A DNA stretch of 64,000 nucleotides, from NCBI RefSeq assembly GCF_042453785.1, contig NC_091674.1, forward strand, positions 24,506,001-24,570,000. The letters are read 5' to 3'. Below are positions 51,984-62,134 of the stretch, piece after piece. Position 1 is the stretch's first letter, and each line of letters begins with the position of its first letter. Origin of the DNA: Malus domestica (Eukaryota > Streptophyta > Magnoliopsida > Rosales > Rosaceae). The notes beneath the pieces were generated by a model. That model saw nothing but the letters and a program-made list of their open reading frames with translations. It made no database searches and was not told the DNA's origin. The translations under genes and the position numbers were made by a program.

Positions 51984-54491
51984 TCAAATTTGGGCAGCGT
52001 GTCCCGGGAACCATGGCAGTCCAGGTTGAAGACACTGTTTTGTTTCTGGAATTGGGACAATAGGTCCCAGAAAGATGCGCCACAGATCTAGTATGATTGT
52101 CACCAGCATTGCGGCGCCCAGAGCATCAATGGCCGCTCTAGGCAAGTCCCATGGATCGCCAGGCTTCTCATCGATCCTGTTAACATGAACAAACACGTGT
52201 TATGAGCATTCTAAGCGATCCCATATATTTCTGATCAATAACTTGAACCAAAAGGCTGTCTGGTTCTTACCTAAGAAACATGGGAAAGCTAACGATGAAG
52301 TATATCGCATAAAACAAGGAACCAACTGTATACATAGACGCCCGGTCCACAAATTGATAGTAAGGGAACTGCACATGGTGAAGGCAAACATCATTGTAAC
52401 AGCATCTGCTCACATAGCTATCAACGAATCATTAAACTACCAGCATTTCAAAGAATGGAATGCGTAATTATGTATGAGCTTCATTATATCACAAAGGTGT
52501 CACCAACCAACAGAGATAGCGGATAAGGCATGCGGGTCAAATGGAATGCCAAGTATAAGGAAGACTAGAGGAACATGAAGAGACATATATATGAACTACA
52601 GCATTCTACCTTATCTAACCTAATATATTGATAGGCCACCTTTAGAAAGTAGTCAAAATTTACGAGTAGTTAGATGAAAGATATCATAAATGTGTTGCAA
52701 CATACGTTAGAAATAGCTACAGTCTCCAGGTATGCGATGAAATAAGAAAAAGCCAAAATCCATGCAGCCTCAGCAACCCATTGAACTTGTTCTGGCCATT
52801 CAGCAGTAAAATGGCGTAGTCTGCGAAGTGTTATATTTGATGTGACATGATAAAATAGGAAGCAAACATGTGTGAGAAGGAAGGTAGTGTGGGGTACCTG
52901 CACAGATAAAACGTGATTAGAAAAGATAGGTAGTATATTGCAGAGCGTTTCAAGATTTCTAGCTTACATTGTTCATCTTCCATGATGGGAAAGTATACGA
53001 AGCTCCCAAAACGGTGAAGAAATAGTGGGTCCAAAAGTAATTCCCAACATAGCTAAAAATTATTATCCACACGCTGGCCTGTTACAGAAATCAAAGTTTG
53101 GTTCAGGCTAAGCATAAAGTTATAATACAGATGAGAATGTCATATTAAAGAAAGTGCTAGTAGATCAATTAGTGCAGTAAAGCAGTGAAAAGAAAGGAAC
53201 CTTCAAATGACAAGAACAAGCCTCACAATGGGAATATTCGTTTTATCACATGCTTTGCAACTCGATAAACAAATGATGAGTGTTTTTTCCAAGATGTTTG
53301 ATATGATGCATATAAGCACATTATACAAAGTACCAAGAAGAGAAATATCACTGCATTCCAAATAAACGATACGTTCAGAATAACTGGCCGCAAAAGTCAT
53401 GGATAAATACAAATCACCAAAAGAAAAAAGCTGATAATCCAAATTATAAGTTTCCTTGTTCGAAGACTTTGTCCTAATTATGATATATAATGAATTTTAC
53501 CCAGGAAAACACTTGCCTTGACCCAATAACGATCCTTCCAAGCCAAGCTGCTATCCGCCTGCAACCATACTCGCAAAAAATTAAACAAAAAAAGAAAAGG
53601 TTAGAACATAAACAAACTCTGGCTAATACAATCCAAGCTTCCACTCTACTGCACTAAAAGCTTGATCATACATCGGTTCTATCAGCAAATATTTACTCTC
53701 TCTCTCTCGTATATTGGATTAAAGTATTACTAACTTCAAGATAGTAAGAAGTTTGTACTACATGGAATATAATTCGAGGGTGGAAGTAAAAGGGTAGTGG
53801 AATTGTAATTTTAACCATCATTCGACAATTGGAAACGAAAATTTTAAACGTTATTCCGGACACCCCATTTAAATTTAAGATGAAAATTGTCTAAAAAAAT
53901 GAAATTTAAGCTGAACTTAGTAACATTCAAGTAATACCTTCCCGACGAAGAGCATTGGCAACAAAAACGCAGGGACTGCGGAAACCAATCCAATTAGCAA
54001 ATACTCCAATTCTGTAAAGCTCTGCCGCATACACAGATCAAAAATCCAATTACGAAAACTAATTAGCAAAAGAAAATTGACCAATTTCACCCAAAAAAAT
54101 CAACACTTTTTCACTACTACGGACTACAAATACATTTCATCAAATAAAGTTTCCATCTTTTCTATTATTTTCATTCATTTTCTTTTGTTATTTTCTCAGT
54201 AACCAAACAGATGATACGGAAATCGAACCTCGTAGAGCTTGAAGGGCACGACGATTCCCAAGCAGAGAGTGAGCCAGAAAGGAGTGTAGAGAAGGAAGAA
54301 GAGCTCCCCCCATCTCTTGCTTGGATTCGGAGCCAACCATAAACTCGAATAACAATCCGGTTCTTCTTTACCTGCACGCATTGCCAAACACGGGCTTATA
54401 AAAAACCCGGATTATAATTCCGATACAGCAGTTCAAAACCCTAATCAATTGAAGTATTTGAATTCGAGTAGTAGCGAACTTTACCGCCCAT
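51984..54491 (-). CDS. CPI1: Cycloeucalenol cycloisomerase
   Basis: Opens the 9,19-cyclopropane ring of cycloeucalenol to give obtusifoliol, a committed step of plant sterol synthesis, in the endoplasmic reticulum. Eight exons (minus): 54491-54485, 54371-54229, 54021-53938, 53558-53517, 53078-52968, 52897-52706, 52368-52271 and 52176-51984. They join in frame to 289 aa, about the family length. Highly characteristic blocks are present: WLAPNPSKRWGELFF near residue 14, SYVGNYFWTHYFF, GASYTFPSWKMNN, NFPYYQFVDRASM, and RIDEKPGDPWDL then DLWRIFLGPIVPIP near the end. Several hydrophobic segments fit a polytopic membrane enzyme. Exon 1 is only seven bases (ATG GGC G), which explains why no long upstream frame exists. 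Intron 4 starts with GC (AAG|GCAAGT). A mitochondrial rRNA fragment lies about 340 bp upstream. Confidence 0.95.
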
Positions 54492-54829
54492 TTTGGTATT
54501 CGGATCTTTAAAACCGGTGGTATTTATTCGGATCGGGGCGGAACGCTGAGGCGGTGGGCGGTGCTTTGAGTGTTTCACCGTCTGAGTGACTAGTGAGAGT
54601 CTCCGTCGTGATTGCGCCTAGATATTGCTGCTGTTCTGTACTTGTTGTCACTTGTCGTATTGTGCTGAGGTGGCCGATTGTTTGCTAAAAAGGGTCTGTT
54701 GAGTTAGGTATTTACTAATGTACCAGTGGCGTTGAAGAAAATAATCTAATTTGACACTATAACTAGGTCATCAAAATTTGGTGCCAAAATAAATGTAGTA
54801 GTTTTATTTTTTAAAATAAGTGAGTGCAG

Positions 54830-55152
54830 CCAGCCCGGCGCTGCTATTGGCATAACAACCGGTACACCATAGGTTAGCCCAACCCAGTCCTCTCGTACTA
54901 GGGTTAGCTCCTCGTAGTTTTCCCTTTAACACCAACGGTAGATAGAAACCGAACTGTCTCACGACGTTCTAAACCCAACTCACGTACCACTTGAATCGGC
55001 GAACAACCGAACCCTTGGGACCTTCTTCAACCCCAGGATGTGATGAGTCGACATCGAGGTGCCAAACGACTCCGTCGATAAGAGCTCTTGGGAGTCATCA
55101 GCCTGTTATCCTCGGCGTACCTTTGATCCGTCGAGCGAGAGCCCTTCCACAC
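54830..55152 (-). pseudogene. rrn26: NUMT: fragment of mitochondrial 26S rRNA
   Basis: About 320 bp matches the 3' half of large-subunit rRNA in reverse orientation. Universally conserved segments are readable on the plus strand, such as 'ggtagatagaaaccgaact', 'tcacgacgttctaaaccca' and 'gacatcgaggtgccaaac'. Details such as 'gaatcggcgaacaaccgaac' and 'gactccgtcgataagagctc' follow the plant mitochondrial form more than the chloroplast 23S or nuclear 25S form, judged from memory. It is a partial copy with scattered changes, so it is a nuclear transfer and not a working rRNA gene. Confidence 0.82.
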
Positions 55153-55280
55153 GTAAATGAGAGGTCTTAGGCTCAAATCTGGTATATAGCGAATTCGATA
55201 CCAAATTAGATTGTTCATTGTATGGCTTAGCCGAACTTCTTTCTCCCCTTAATGTAAAATATATCGTTGTACTATAAAAA
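55153..55280 (+). mobile_element. 5'-truncated SINE tail
   Basis: A box-B-like 'gaggtcttaggctcaaatct' is followed by 'gcgaattcgataccaaattag', 'ttgttcattgtatggcttag' and 'aatgtaaaatatatcgttg', the same 3' body as the SINE at 11688-11864, and an A-rich tail. The 5' half is missing exactly where the mitochondrial fragment ends. Confidence 0.7.
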
Positions 55281-55640
55281 AAATAAAAAATAAAACAAAA
55301 CAAAACAAGTGAATGTAAGTTGTTTGGAGTTGAGTAGGCTAAATAATGACGTACAACCTTAACAACACCACGTTTTGCCAAAATATATCTTTAAGTATGG
55401 CTGGTTCAGTATGAGATTTTGAACTGAAATGAGATCCTAAATTAAAATATATCGTTGTACTATAAAAAAATAAAATAATAAAACAAAACAAATCAAGTGA
55501 ATGTAAGTTGTTTGGAGTTGAGTAGGCTAAATAAAGACGTACAACCTTAACAACACCACGTTTTGCCAAAATATATCTCTAAGTAGGGCTAGTTCGATAT
55601 GACATTTTGAACCGAAATGAGATCCTGAATCCTGAACCAA
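55257..55640. repeat. Tandem duplication, about 187-bp unit
   Basis: Two direct copies start with 'aaaatatatcgttgtactat' at 55257 and 55444. They share 'gtgaatgtaagttgtttgga' and 'aacaacaccacgttttgcca' in the same order and are roughly 90% identical by eye. The duplicated unit begins within the SINE tail, so the duplication followed the SINE insertion. Confidence 0.9.
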
Positions 55641-55928
55641 ATATTTTTGGGGATTTTTCGTTATGGGTTTGGGATTTTTTCGTTTTGATTTGGGAATTTC
55701 GGAAATATTTTTAAGTCCTACCTCTGAGATATGTTAATGTGGACCAATCGTTCTTGATTTCATTTCAATTTTCTTCTCAAAGTTTACGAGAGTCCAAGTT
55801 CGAATTCCTATCTCAATTACTATAGATTCCTCACAGATATGTACGTTAGTCTATGTTAATTGGATGATGTATCATTTACTTATGTTTTCAGAAGGTGAAT
55901 TTTCTAGTTAATTTGTTCGTTAAATTTA

Positions 55929-57096
55929 GGGTAAATTATATAGTACCCTCTCAGGTTTGAGGTCTATTATAACTCTATACAACATTTTTAAAACATTTCA
56001 CTTTCATACTGCACGTACTATTTTATTTTAATATAATACATTCGTTAGATTTTTCATCAATTGTTCCGTTAAGAGCTGACCTGGCTACCATATTTGTGCC
56101 ACGTGACAATTTTTTTTTTCTATGAATTTAAAAATAATTAATTAAAAAAAGTATTTAAAAAATAAAAACCCTAAAACCCATGTCTTCCCCATCCCCAATA
56201 ACCCCATCTCCTCATATACTCCATCCCCATCTGCTCTGTGCTGTATGCAACCAGAATCTTCCGTCGCCGCCTCTATCCCCATCTGGTAATCTGTCTCCAA
56301 CAAGTCCATGCCGCACCTGTCTCTCGCCTGGAACGGGTAGCCCCGGTCGGAGTCGACGAAGAAGGCATTGCTGGAGACGCGGACGCAGGGCGAGCCGGGT
56401 TCTGAGACGGAAATCGAGTTCGATTTGTCCCCATTCAAGCTAACATCATTCAGAAGTAGTCCGGTGGGGAAAAATTTGGATATTTTAGTTTTGCTGGGTT
56501 TTTTAGGATTTGAAATTGAATGGGTAGGCTTTGCATATTATTTCGAAAGATAATAGAGTGTGTTTGGTTAGAGGGAAATTGAGAGAAAATGGGTAGGAAA
56601 TGTTTGGATTTCTTTGTGTTCTGTTGAGTGTGGGAAAATTTGGAACTTTTTCAGTTTTTGGCTTCTGGGATGGAGATTGAAGGTTGTCAAGGTCTGAGTG
56701 CTGGGAGTGGGAGAGGAGGTTGTCGACGTAATCGACCAAGCTGCGATGCGAGTAGTGAGATCTCGGGTTGTTGTGGTGGTAATTGGAAGTGTAGTTAGTA
56801 GACAGGTGCGGCGTTGAGGACCTCATTTTCCGTCGGGTTGTGGTGGCGGTGGTATTGGGGACGAAGAAGGCCAAAATCCTTCACCTCAGATCCTCTTTTT
56901 TATTTTTAAAGTTTTTAATTATTAAAAAATAGTTTTTTAAATAACTAATCCTTTTTTTATTTACTTTTGAATTTTCTAACGGATGTATAAAATTGAAATA
57001 AAATAATAAGTAAATGTTTGAAATTGAAATGTTTTAAATATGTTGTATGAGGTTGTAATAGACCTTAAACTTGATGGGGTACTATTTAATTTACCC
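55929..57096. mobile_element. Mutator-like foldback element, Pack-MULE candidate
   Basis: This 1168-bp element is flanked by a perfect 9-bp duplication TTAAATTTA (55920-55928 and 57097-57105). The ends GGGTAAATTATATAGTACCC and, inverted, GGGTAAATTAAATAGTACCC begin long inverted arms of about 150-250 bp. The centre (about 56180-56880) is markedly less AT-rich. It carries open, protein-like frames on the minus strand, one with SVSEPGSPCVRVSSNAFF (56142-56438) and another ending near 56503-56874. No transposase is present. The 9-bp duplication, long arms and gene-like filling fit a Mutator-like element that has captured host sequence. The source gene is not recognised. Confidence 0.8.
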
Positions 57097-57116
57097 TTAA
57101 ATTTACTAACGGAAAA

Positions 57117-59493
57117 ATGCCCAAAACTTGGCGTGGAGATGATAAATCTTTGAGCTGCATGCTGCTTTCGGATGATGGTTCTCTTCTTGTTTCTGGTTCA
57201 GATGATGGGATGATATGCGTGTGGAACTTGATTAGGTAACAACTAAACTTTGTATTTTGCCCTCGTCACTTTTTAGATGCTAGAAAAACTTTAGGATAAT
57301 AAGAATTTAACAAATGCTATTTTTCAATCATTTGGATGGCAGTTTGCTGGATGTAGAAAATGTTGAAAGCTTTCCGTCACCATTACATTATTCAACGGAG
57401 CATAAATCCGCTATAGCTGGCTTGTTAACTACATCAGGCATCTCAAGTCCAGTGTTAATATCAAGCTCACTTGATGGCTCGTGCAAGGTCCCGAAACTCG
57501 TTTTAGTTCTTGCTCCAGAAAATTGTATCTTTTGATTGATTATCTTCTTACTGAAAGCAAATTATTCATTTAATTTATGTATCTGTTGTTAGGTTTGGGA
57601 TTTAGTCTTGGGAAACCTCATGCATACTCTAGTTTATCCACCAGGGATAACTGCAGTTGCTCTTCACCCAAAGAAGCAGTTAATTTTCTCCGGAAGTATA
57701 GACGGAAGAATTTTTGTGAACAAACTCGAAATCGGACTGGTAGAGGATTATTTGGTTGGTGCTGAAGATCAATCACCTGTGCTAAAAGGACACAAGTAAT
57801 GTCATTGGTCTTTCAAGTTAATTTCGTTAGATCGTTGGAGATAAACGTCTCCTTTTCTCAACAAAATCTTTTCTGTTATAGTTCATTTTTGTTTCACCAT
57901 CTTATTAATGTGGTTGTAAGTTGCAACTAGATTCCCTATTTTCTCTCGTTTCGAATCTGAGAAAAAAAAAATTAAACACTACTAGATTATAACAAAATAA
58001 GTGCTATTCATTTTTCCATATTATAGTTTGCTTACATACCTATAATTCCTGCAGCGGATCTGTTACTGCATTAACCTTCAGCGAATCTGGTTTGATATCC
58101 GCATCTGAGGACTGCACCATCTGCATTTGGGATATCAGCAGTTGTGAAATCATCCGAAGATTCAACCATCAGAAAGGTAACCCTTGCTTATAGTCTTCCT
58201 TTCTGTATTTTTGTTTTCAGTTTTCTTTCTTGAGAGGGTCGAGTCTGCTAACTTTCATTTTTCGTGGTATATACTATAGGCATGCATAAATGTCATTGTT
58301 CACGAGTCTACACGCCAGTTGCATTGATGCAGTAACCAAGGCTCTCATGCATGTATTGGAATCTACAAAGAGTCTCATGCATATTGGAACCATCAAATAT
58401 ATTTAATTGAGTTTTAGAGCAACACAAATAGTTAAGTAGTCATTTAAGAACATTTTAAATATTTTTGGGGTAGAGCAAAAGTCCAATTCGGACTAGAGTT
58501 TCATGGTGTTGTATTCCTTATAAATATATGTACTAAACCCTTGAGAAAGGAGATTGGAATGAATTAAAATATATTTTGCTTTGTGCAATTGAAGTGAGTG
58601 ATTTCTCCTTCTCAAATCAAGCATTTGGCTTGATCGTGTGAGCGAATCCACGATTAGCGACGTGAGCGAGCTCCGTTGCCCCTGGTTGAGTGATTCCCAG
58701 GTTATCTATCCCTCGTCTTTTCGAGACCCTTGGTCTTTCCTGCATCATGCATAATCCTATTATATGCATTCACATTGTTTTAAAATACAAATTACACAAT
58801 GTAATGTTTTATATGATCAAGATTGTTTGCTCTCTTCTATTTTAACAGGGCCTGTAACTAATCTGGCAGTGATTCCACAGTCCTCGTTGCTTCCTGTGTC
58901 AAACCATCGTAAAAAGTCTAATGCATTTGGTGTTTCTGTGCTCGGTAAGCATCCACAACCTGCCAACTCATCCAACGAGAAGATCACTCTTTTTTCACCA
59001 TGCCACTCCCGGAAACCAAATCTCCATCAATTTCCAGACCACTGATTTCGCTGCCCAACAAATACAAAACATGGAGGTCTCACTTTTTCTCGCAAACATT
59101 TGCACGTAAACGAGTTTGCTTGTAATGTTTTGGGCTAAATGTCTAAGTTCTGACCAAGGTTCATTTTAATTTTTTTTTGTTGTGAAATTTGGGCAGAAAG
59201 ATTCAATTGCCGCAATGGAGATGAAATTGGAAACATGTCTAGAGGGCCGAATGCGGGCGACAAAAATGGTGAAGCATATGAATGTGATGGAAATGAATAG
59301 GCATTTGCAATCGCCTTTGCTAGGTCTAGCGAAACTGATTCATCTTCAACGAGAAAGAGCAAGACCGATTCATCTTCGACGAGAAAGAGCAAGACCATCA
59401 TGCTTGAAAATCCCCCACTGCAAGCGGGGGAGGAGCAGCCATAAATCCTCAACTCATCTTTGTTCCCATGTGTCTACTTATTTTGCCAATTAA
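57117..59493 (+). pseudogene. RID3-like WD40 gene, 5'-truncated and frameshifted
   Basis: WD40 protein of the ROOT INITIATION DEFECTIVE 3 / Ipi3 type, whose intact relatives act in ribosome maturation and root initiation. Readable exons: up to 57235, 57343-57487, 57593-57795, 58055-58176, 58849-59076 and 59197-59493. Repeat blades are clear (LLVSGSDDGMICVWNL; VLISSSLDGSCK then VWDLVLGN; LISASEDCTICIWDIS). The last exon gives KDSIAAMEMKLETCLE, like the conserved C-terminal helix. The N-terminal blades, roughly the first 120-130 residues of the family, are absent upstream. Exon 5 must change frame between its first half (stop at 59043) and its end (QTTDFAAQQIQNME) to reach the last exon. An element with a 9-bp duplication abuts the first remaining exon. 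A short product from 57117 is possible but unlikely to be functional. Confidence 0.75.
58290..58755. mobile_element. Possible small LTR-like insertion in a pseudogene intron
   Basis: The block contains a TATA-like 'tataaatatatg' and 'gcatgcataa' / 'tcatgcataa' motifs at its two edges (58281 and 58745), with TG and CA near the ends. It makes the intron unusually long. The boundaries are weak. Confidence 0.35.
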
Positions 59494-59569
59494 TATAGAG
59501 GTTAAGATTATTATAATTACCAACTTATCAAAACTGTTTCTTTCTTCTTGTATAAGGCCATGCTATAGT

Positions 59570-59725
59570 CAGCTAGTAATTCTGTATAGTGATATCTTCT
59601 CTACTTGTGAGCGGGAGGCCTGAGGTTCGATCACCGTGACTGGCAAGTACAACACCTAATTATTATTGTTGAGGCTGCTGAGCCATTATCGTGGCGTAGC
59701 CTAAATCTCTTCATTCTCACTGTCA
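59570..59725 (+). mobile_element. SINE-like sequence
   Basis: It carries 'gtgatatcttctctacttgtg' and a good box B, 'ctgaggttcgatcacc' (59630), followed by 'ttgaggctgctgagccatt'. It resembles a tRNA-derived SINE related to, but distinct from, the other two. No clear A tail or target duplication was found. Confidence 0.5.
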
Positions 59726-59934
59726 AATGTTCTTCATTCTTATCAACAACAAATAATGTATCGAGAGGTCTTTTGCCTTGTGGTAGCTGTATCTATCACG
59801 ACTCAGTACTAGTCAGGTTGAATGTCAGAGTTTTATAAGAGCTCCTTTCGTAGTCCATGTGAGCTCCAATTAAAAGAAGGCCAAATTGACATGTTTAGCG
59901 CTATAATCTTGTAAGAAATTATTTTTTTGATGAA

Positions 59935-60580
59935 TAATGCTATATCATATTTTATACCATCTTCAACCGAGAGGGCTAAAAGGTCATATATAAGCCAAAA
60001 CATAGCCTTTTGACAAAAAACTCATCTCCTACCGAAGATGGCTATTTTTTAGCCCCTCAATAATTTATTATTTTGAGCGTCATTTGTCGTTAAATGAATA
60101 AACCTTTGGATTTCTTATATTTATATAATCTCAATAATTTTAAAGATAGAATTTCGAGTGACATGTATTGCTAAAGTGAGTAACTCTTCAGATTTCTTAT
60201 CCTTATGTAATCTTAATTTTTCGGATATGATTTCGAGTGCCACGTGTCGAGATGTAATTGGTTGGAATGGTAAGAGGTAAGAGAATAGGATGTGAAGAGT
60301 TGAAATAAAATGAGGTAAGATAATATGGAATGGTGAAATGATGTGAGAAATGGTGTTGGAATGATTTAGGTATTTATAGAAAAAAAATTTAGATTATTTT
60401 TTTTTTAAAATTCATCAAAAAAAAATATTCAAATTCCAACGGTGCTGACGTCAGCTAGCGTTGCTAGCTGGCATTATGTTGACGCTAGGTAGCCGTTGCA
60501 AGTGGGCTGGGCCAGGAGAATTAGGTTGGTTGGCTGGCTGATCTTGTAACAATTTAATGAAACTACTGTTAAAATCTTTG
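59935..60580. repeat. Degenerate non-autonomous transposon-like repeat
   Basis: The part 'gatttaggtatttatagaaa' followed by poly-A or poly-T and then 'caacgg' motifs parallels the foldback at 1550-2488 ('gttaggtatttatagaaa'). A 'tttcgagtgacatgt' / 'tttcgagtgccacgtg' pair forms a direct repeat at 60149 and 60230. Ends were not found. Confidence 0.45.
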
Positions 60581-60928
60581 TTAAATTGAGAGATTGATTC
60601 ACAAAAATACTATTAAAAGGTGGTCACGTGGTTGTTCACATGACAATTTAATGAGACTACTAATAAATTTTTCACAAAAGGATCAAAATAGTTTACGGTG
60701 GACAAATTTGGGACCACTTTTGTCAATTTTATTGTTAAGAATCAAAGTGAACAGTTATGATAATCTCAGTAACCATATTTTGCCTTCAAGTTTGTAATTT
60801 AGGCTTATTTTTAGCCAACTCGATTTCAATTCCATTGTGCTCCTGAAACTCATTATTTGTTTCACTTTGGTTTGTTTAACAGAATACACATAAATAAGCT
60901 AAATTGGAGTGAATATTGAATTTCATAA

Positions 60929-61076
60929 GGGGTGTGCTATTCACACACCTCATTTTACTTCTCACACACTCCTTAATAATTTATATCCATTGATCTTTTT
61001 CAATTCATCCAATCTGACGGCTGAAAATTAAAAAGATATGTGAGAAGTAAAATAAGGTGTGTAGATATCACACCCC
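60929..61076. mobile_element. hAT-type MITE, 148 bp, 8-bp target duplication
   Basis: Terminal inverted repeats GGGGTGTG...CACACCCC continue inward ('cattttacttctcacac' against 'gtgagaagtaaaat'). TTTCATAA flanks it exactly on both sides (60921-60928 and 61077-61084). Eight bp is the hAT signature. Confidence 0.9.
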
Positions 61077-61100
61077 TTTCATAAAATTGAGTGACGAATT

Positions 61101-61861
61101 TTGAGTCTTAGCCCCAGTTTGGGGTTGAGGTGATTTTAAAAAAAACTCCTATGAAAAAAAGCTGGGAGTGTTTTTGGTGTTTGGTAAACTTAAAAAAAAG
61201 GGCTTATTTTGGAAGCTGCTGTGAGAATAAGTTGAAATCAAAGGAAAAAGCTAAAGCTGCAATTTGTAGCTTTGGAAAACTGGTTTTTTTTCAAAGCACA
61301 TAGAACTGCAGTGCTCATTTAATGAAAAGATCCACTATCAGACTGCTTTTTTTTCCAAAAGCACTTTTACAAAAAAGTTTACCAAACACTCTGCTGATTT
61401 ATTTCACAGCCGCTTAGGGCTGGTTTGGTATTGCTGTGCTTTGAAAAAAAGCTGCTGTGAAAATAAGCGGCTGTGCTGTGAGAATAAGCGGCTGTGAAAT
61501 AAATCAGCAGAGTGTTTGGTAAACTTTTTTGTAAAAGTGATTTTGGAAAAAAAAGCAATCAAATAGTGGGTCTTTTCATTAAAGAAGCACTGTAGCTCCG
61601 TGTGCTTTGAAAAAAAGCCATTTTTCCAAAGCTGCAAATAGCAGCTTCAGCTTTTTCCTTTGATTTCAGCTTATTCTCATAGCAGCTTCCAAAATAAGCC
61701 ATTTTTTTTCAGTTTACCAAACACCTAAAACCCTCACAGCTTTTTTTCATGGGTGATTTTTTTTTAAGCACCTCACTCCCAAACTAGGTCTTATTCTCAC
61801 AGCACAGCCGCTTATTCTCACAGCATTTTTTTTTCAAAGAACATCAATACCAAACCAGCCC
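61101..61861. mobile_element. Nested palindromic foldback with Tourist-like ends
   Basis: The arm 61130-61416 is the inverted complement of 61484-61775 with 'tttggtaaactt', 'aatcagcagagtg' and 'cagcttattctca' type blocks. Inside, a segment 61417-61861 begins GGGCTGGTTTGGTATTG and ends CAATACCAAACCAGCCC, with about 70 bp of terminal inverted repeat, and is bounded by TTA on both sides (61414-61416 and 61862-61864). TTA plus GG-start ends suit PIF/Harbinger (Tourist) MITEs. How the outer arm arose is unclear. Confidence 0.75.
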
Positions 61862-62134
61862 TTAGAAGGCAAAGCAAAGTGGAATCGAGCTAAAAATAAG
61901 GGTTTAGTTTGTTTTGGGTATAAACCTCCACAATAAACCCTAGTCCGACAGACGCTCAGACACACAGCCAGCGACTCAAATTACACAACCACCGTCTGTT
62001 CGCTCGTCACTCCTCACCATCCGCCGTTGTCGCCGCCGCTAACTTCCGTTCACGTAAGACTCCCTTCTTCTTCTTCCTCAGCAAATTCTACTTTTCTCCA
62101 TTGAATTTCATTTCTGATCTCAGCCGCCGCAACC

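Noticed and set aside
54826-55155. A functional rRNA gene
   Set aside because: Only about 320 bp of a 3-kb gene is present and both ends are abrupt; it is a transferred fragment.
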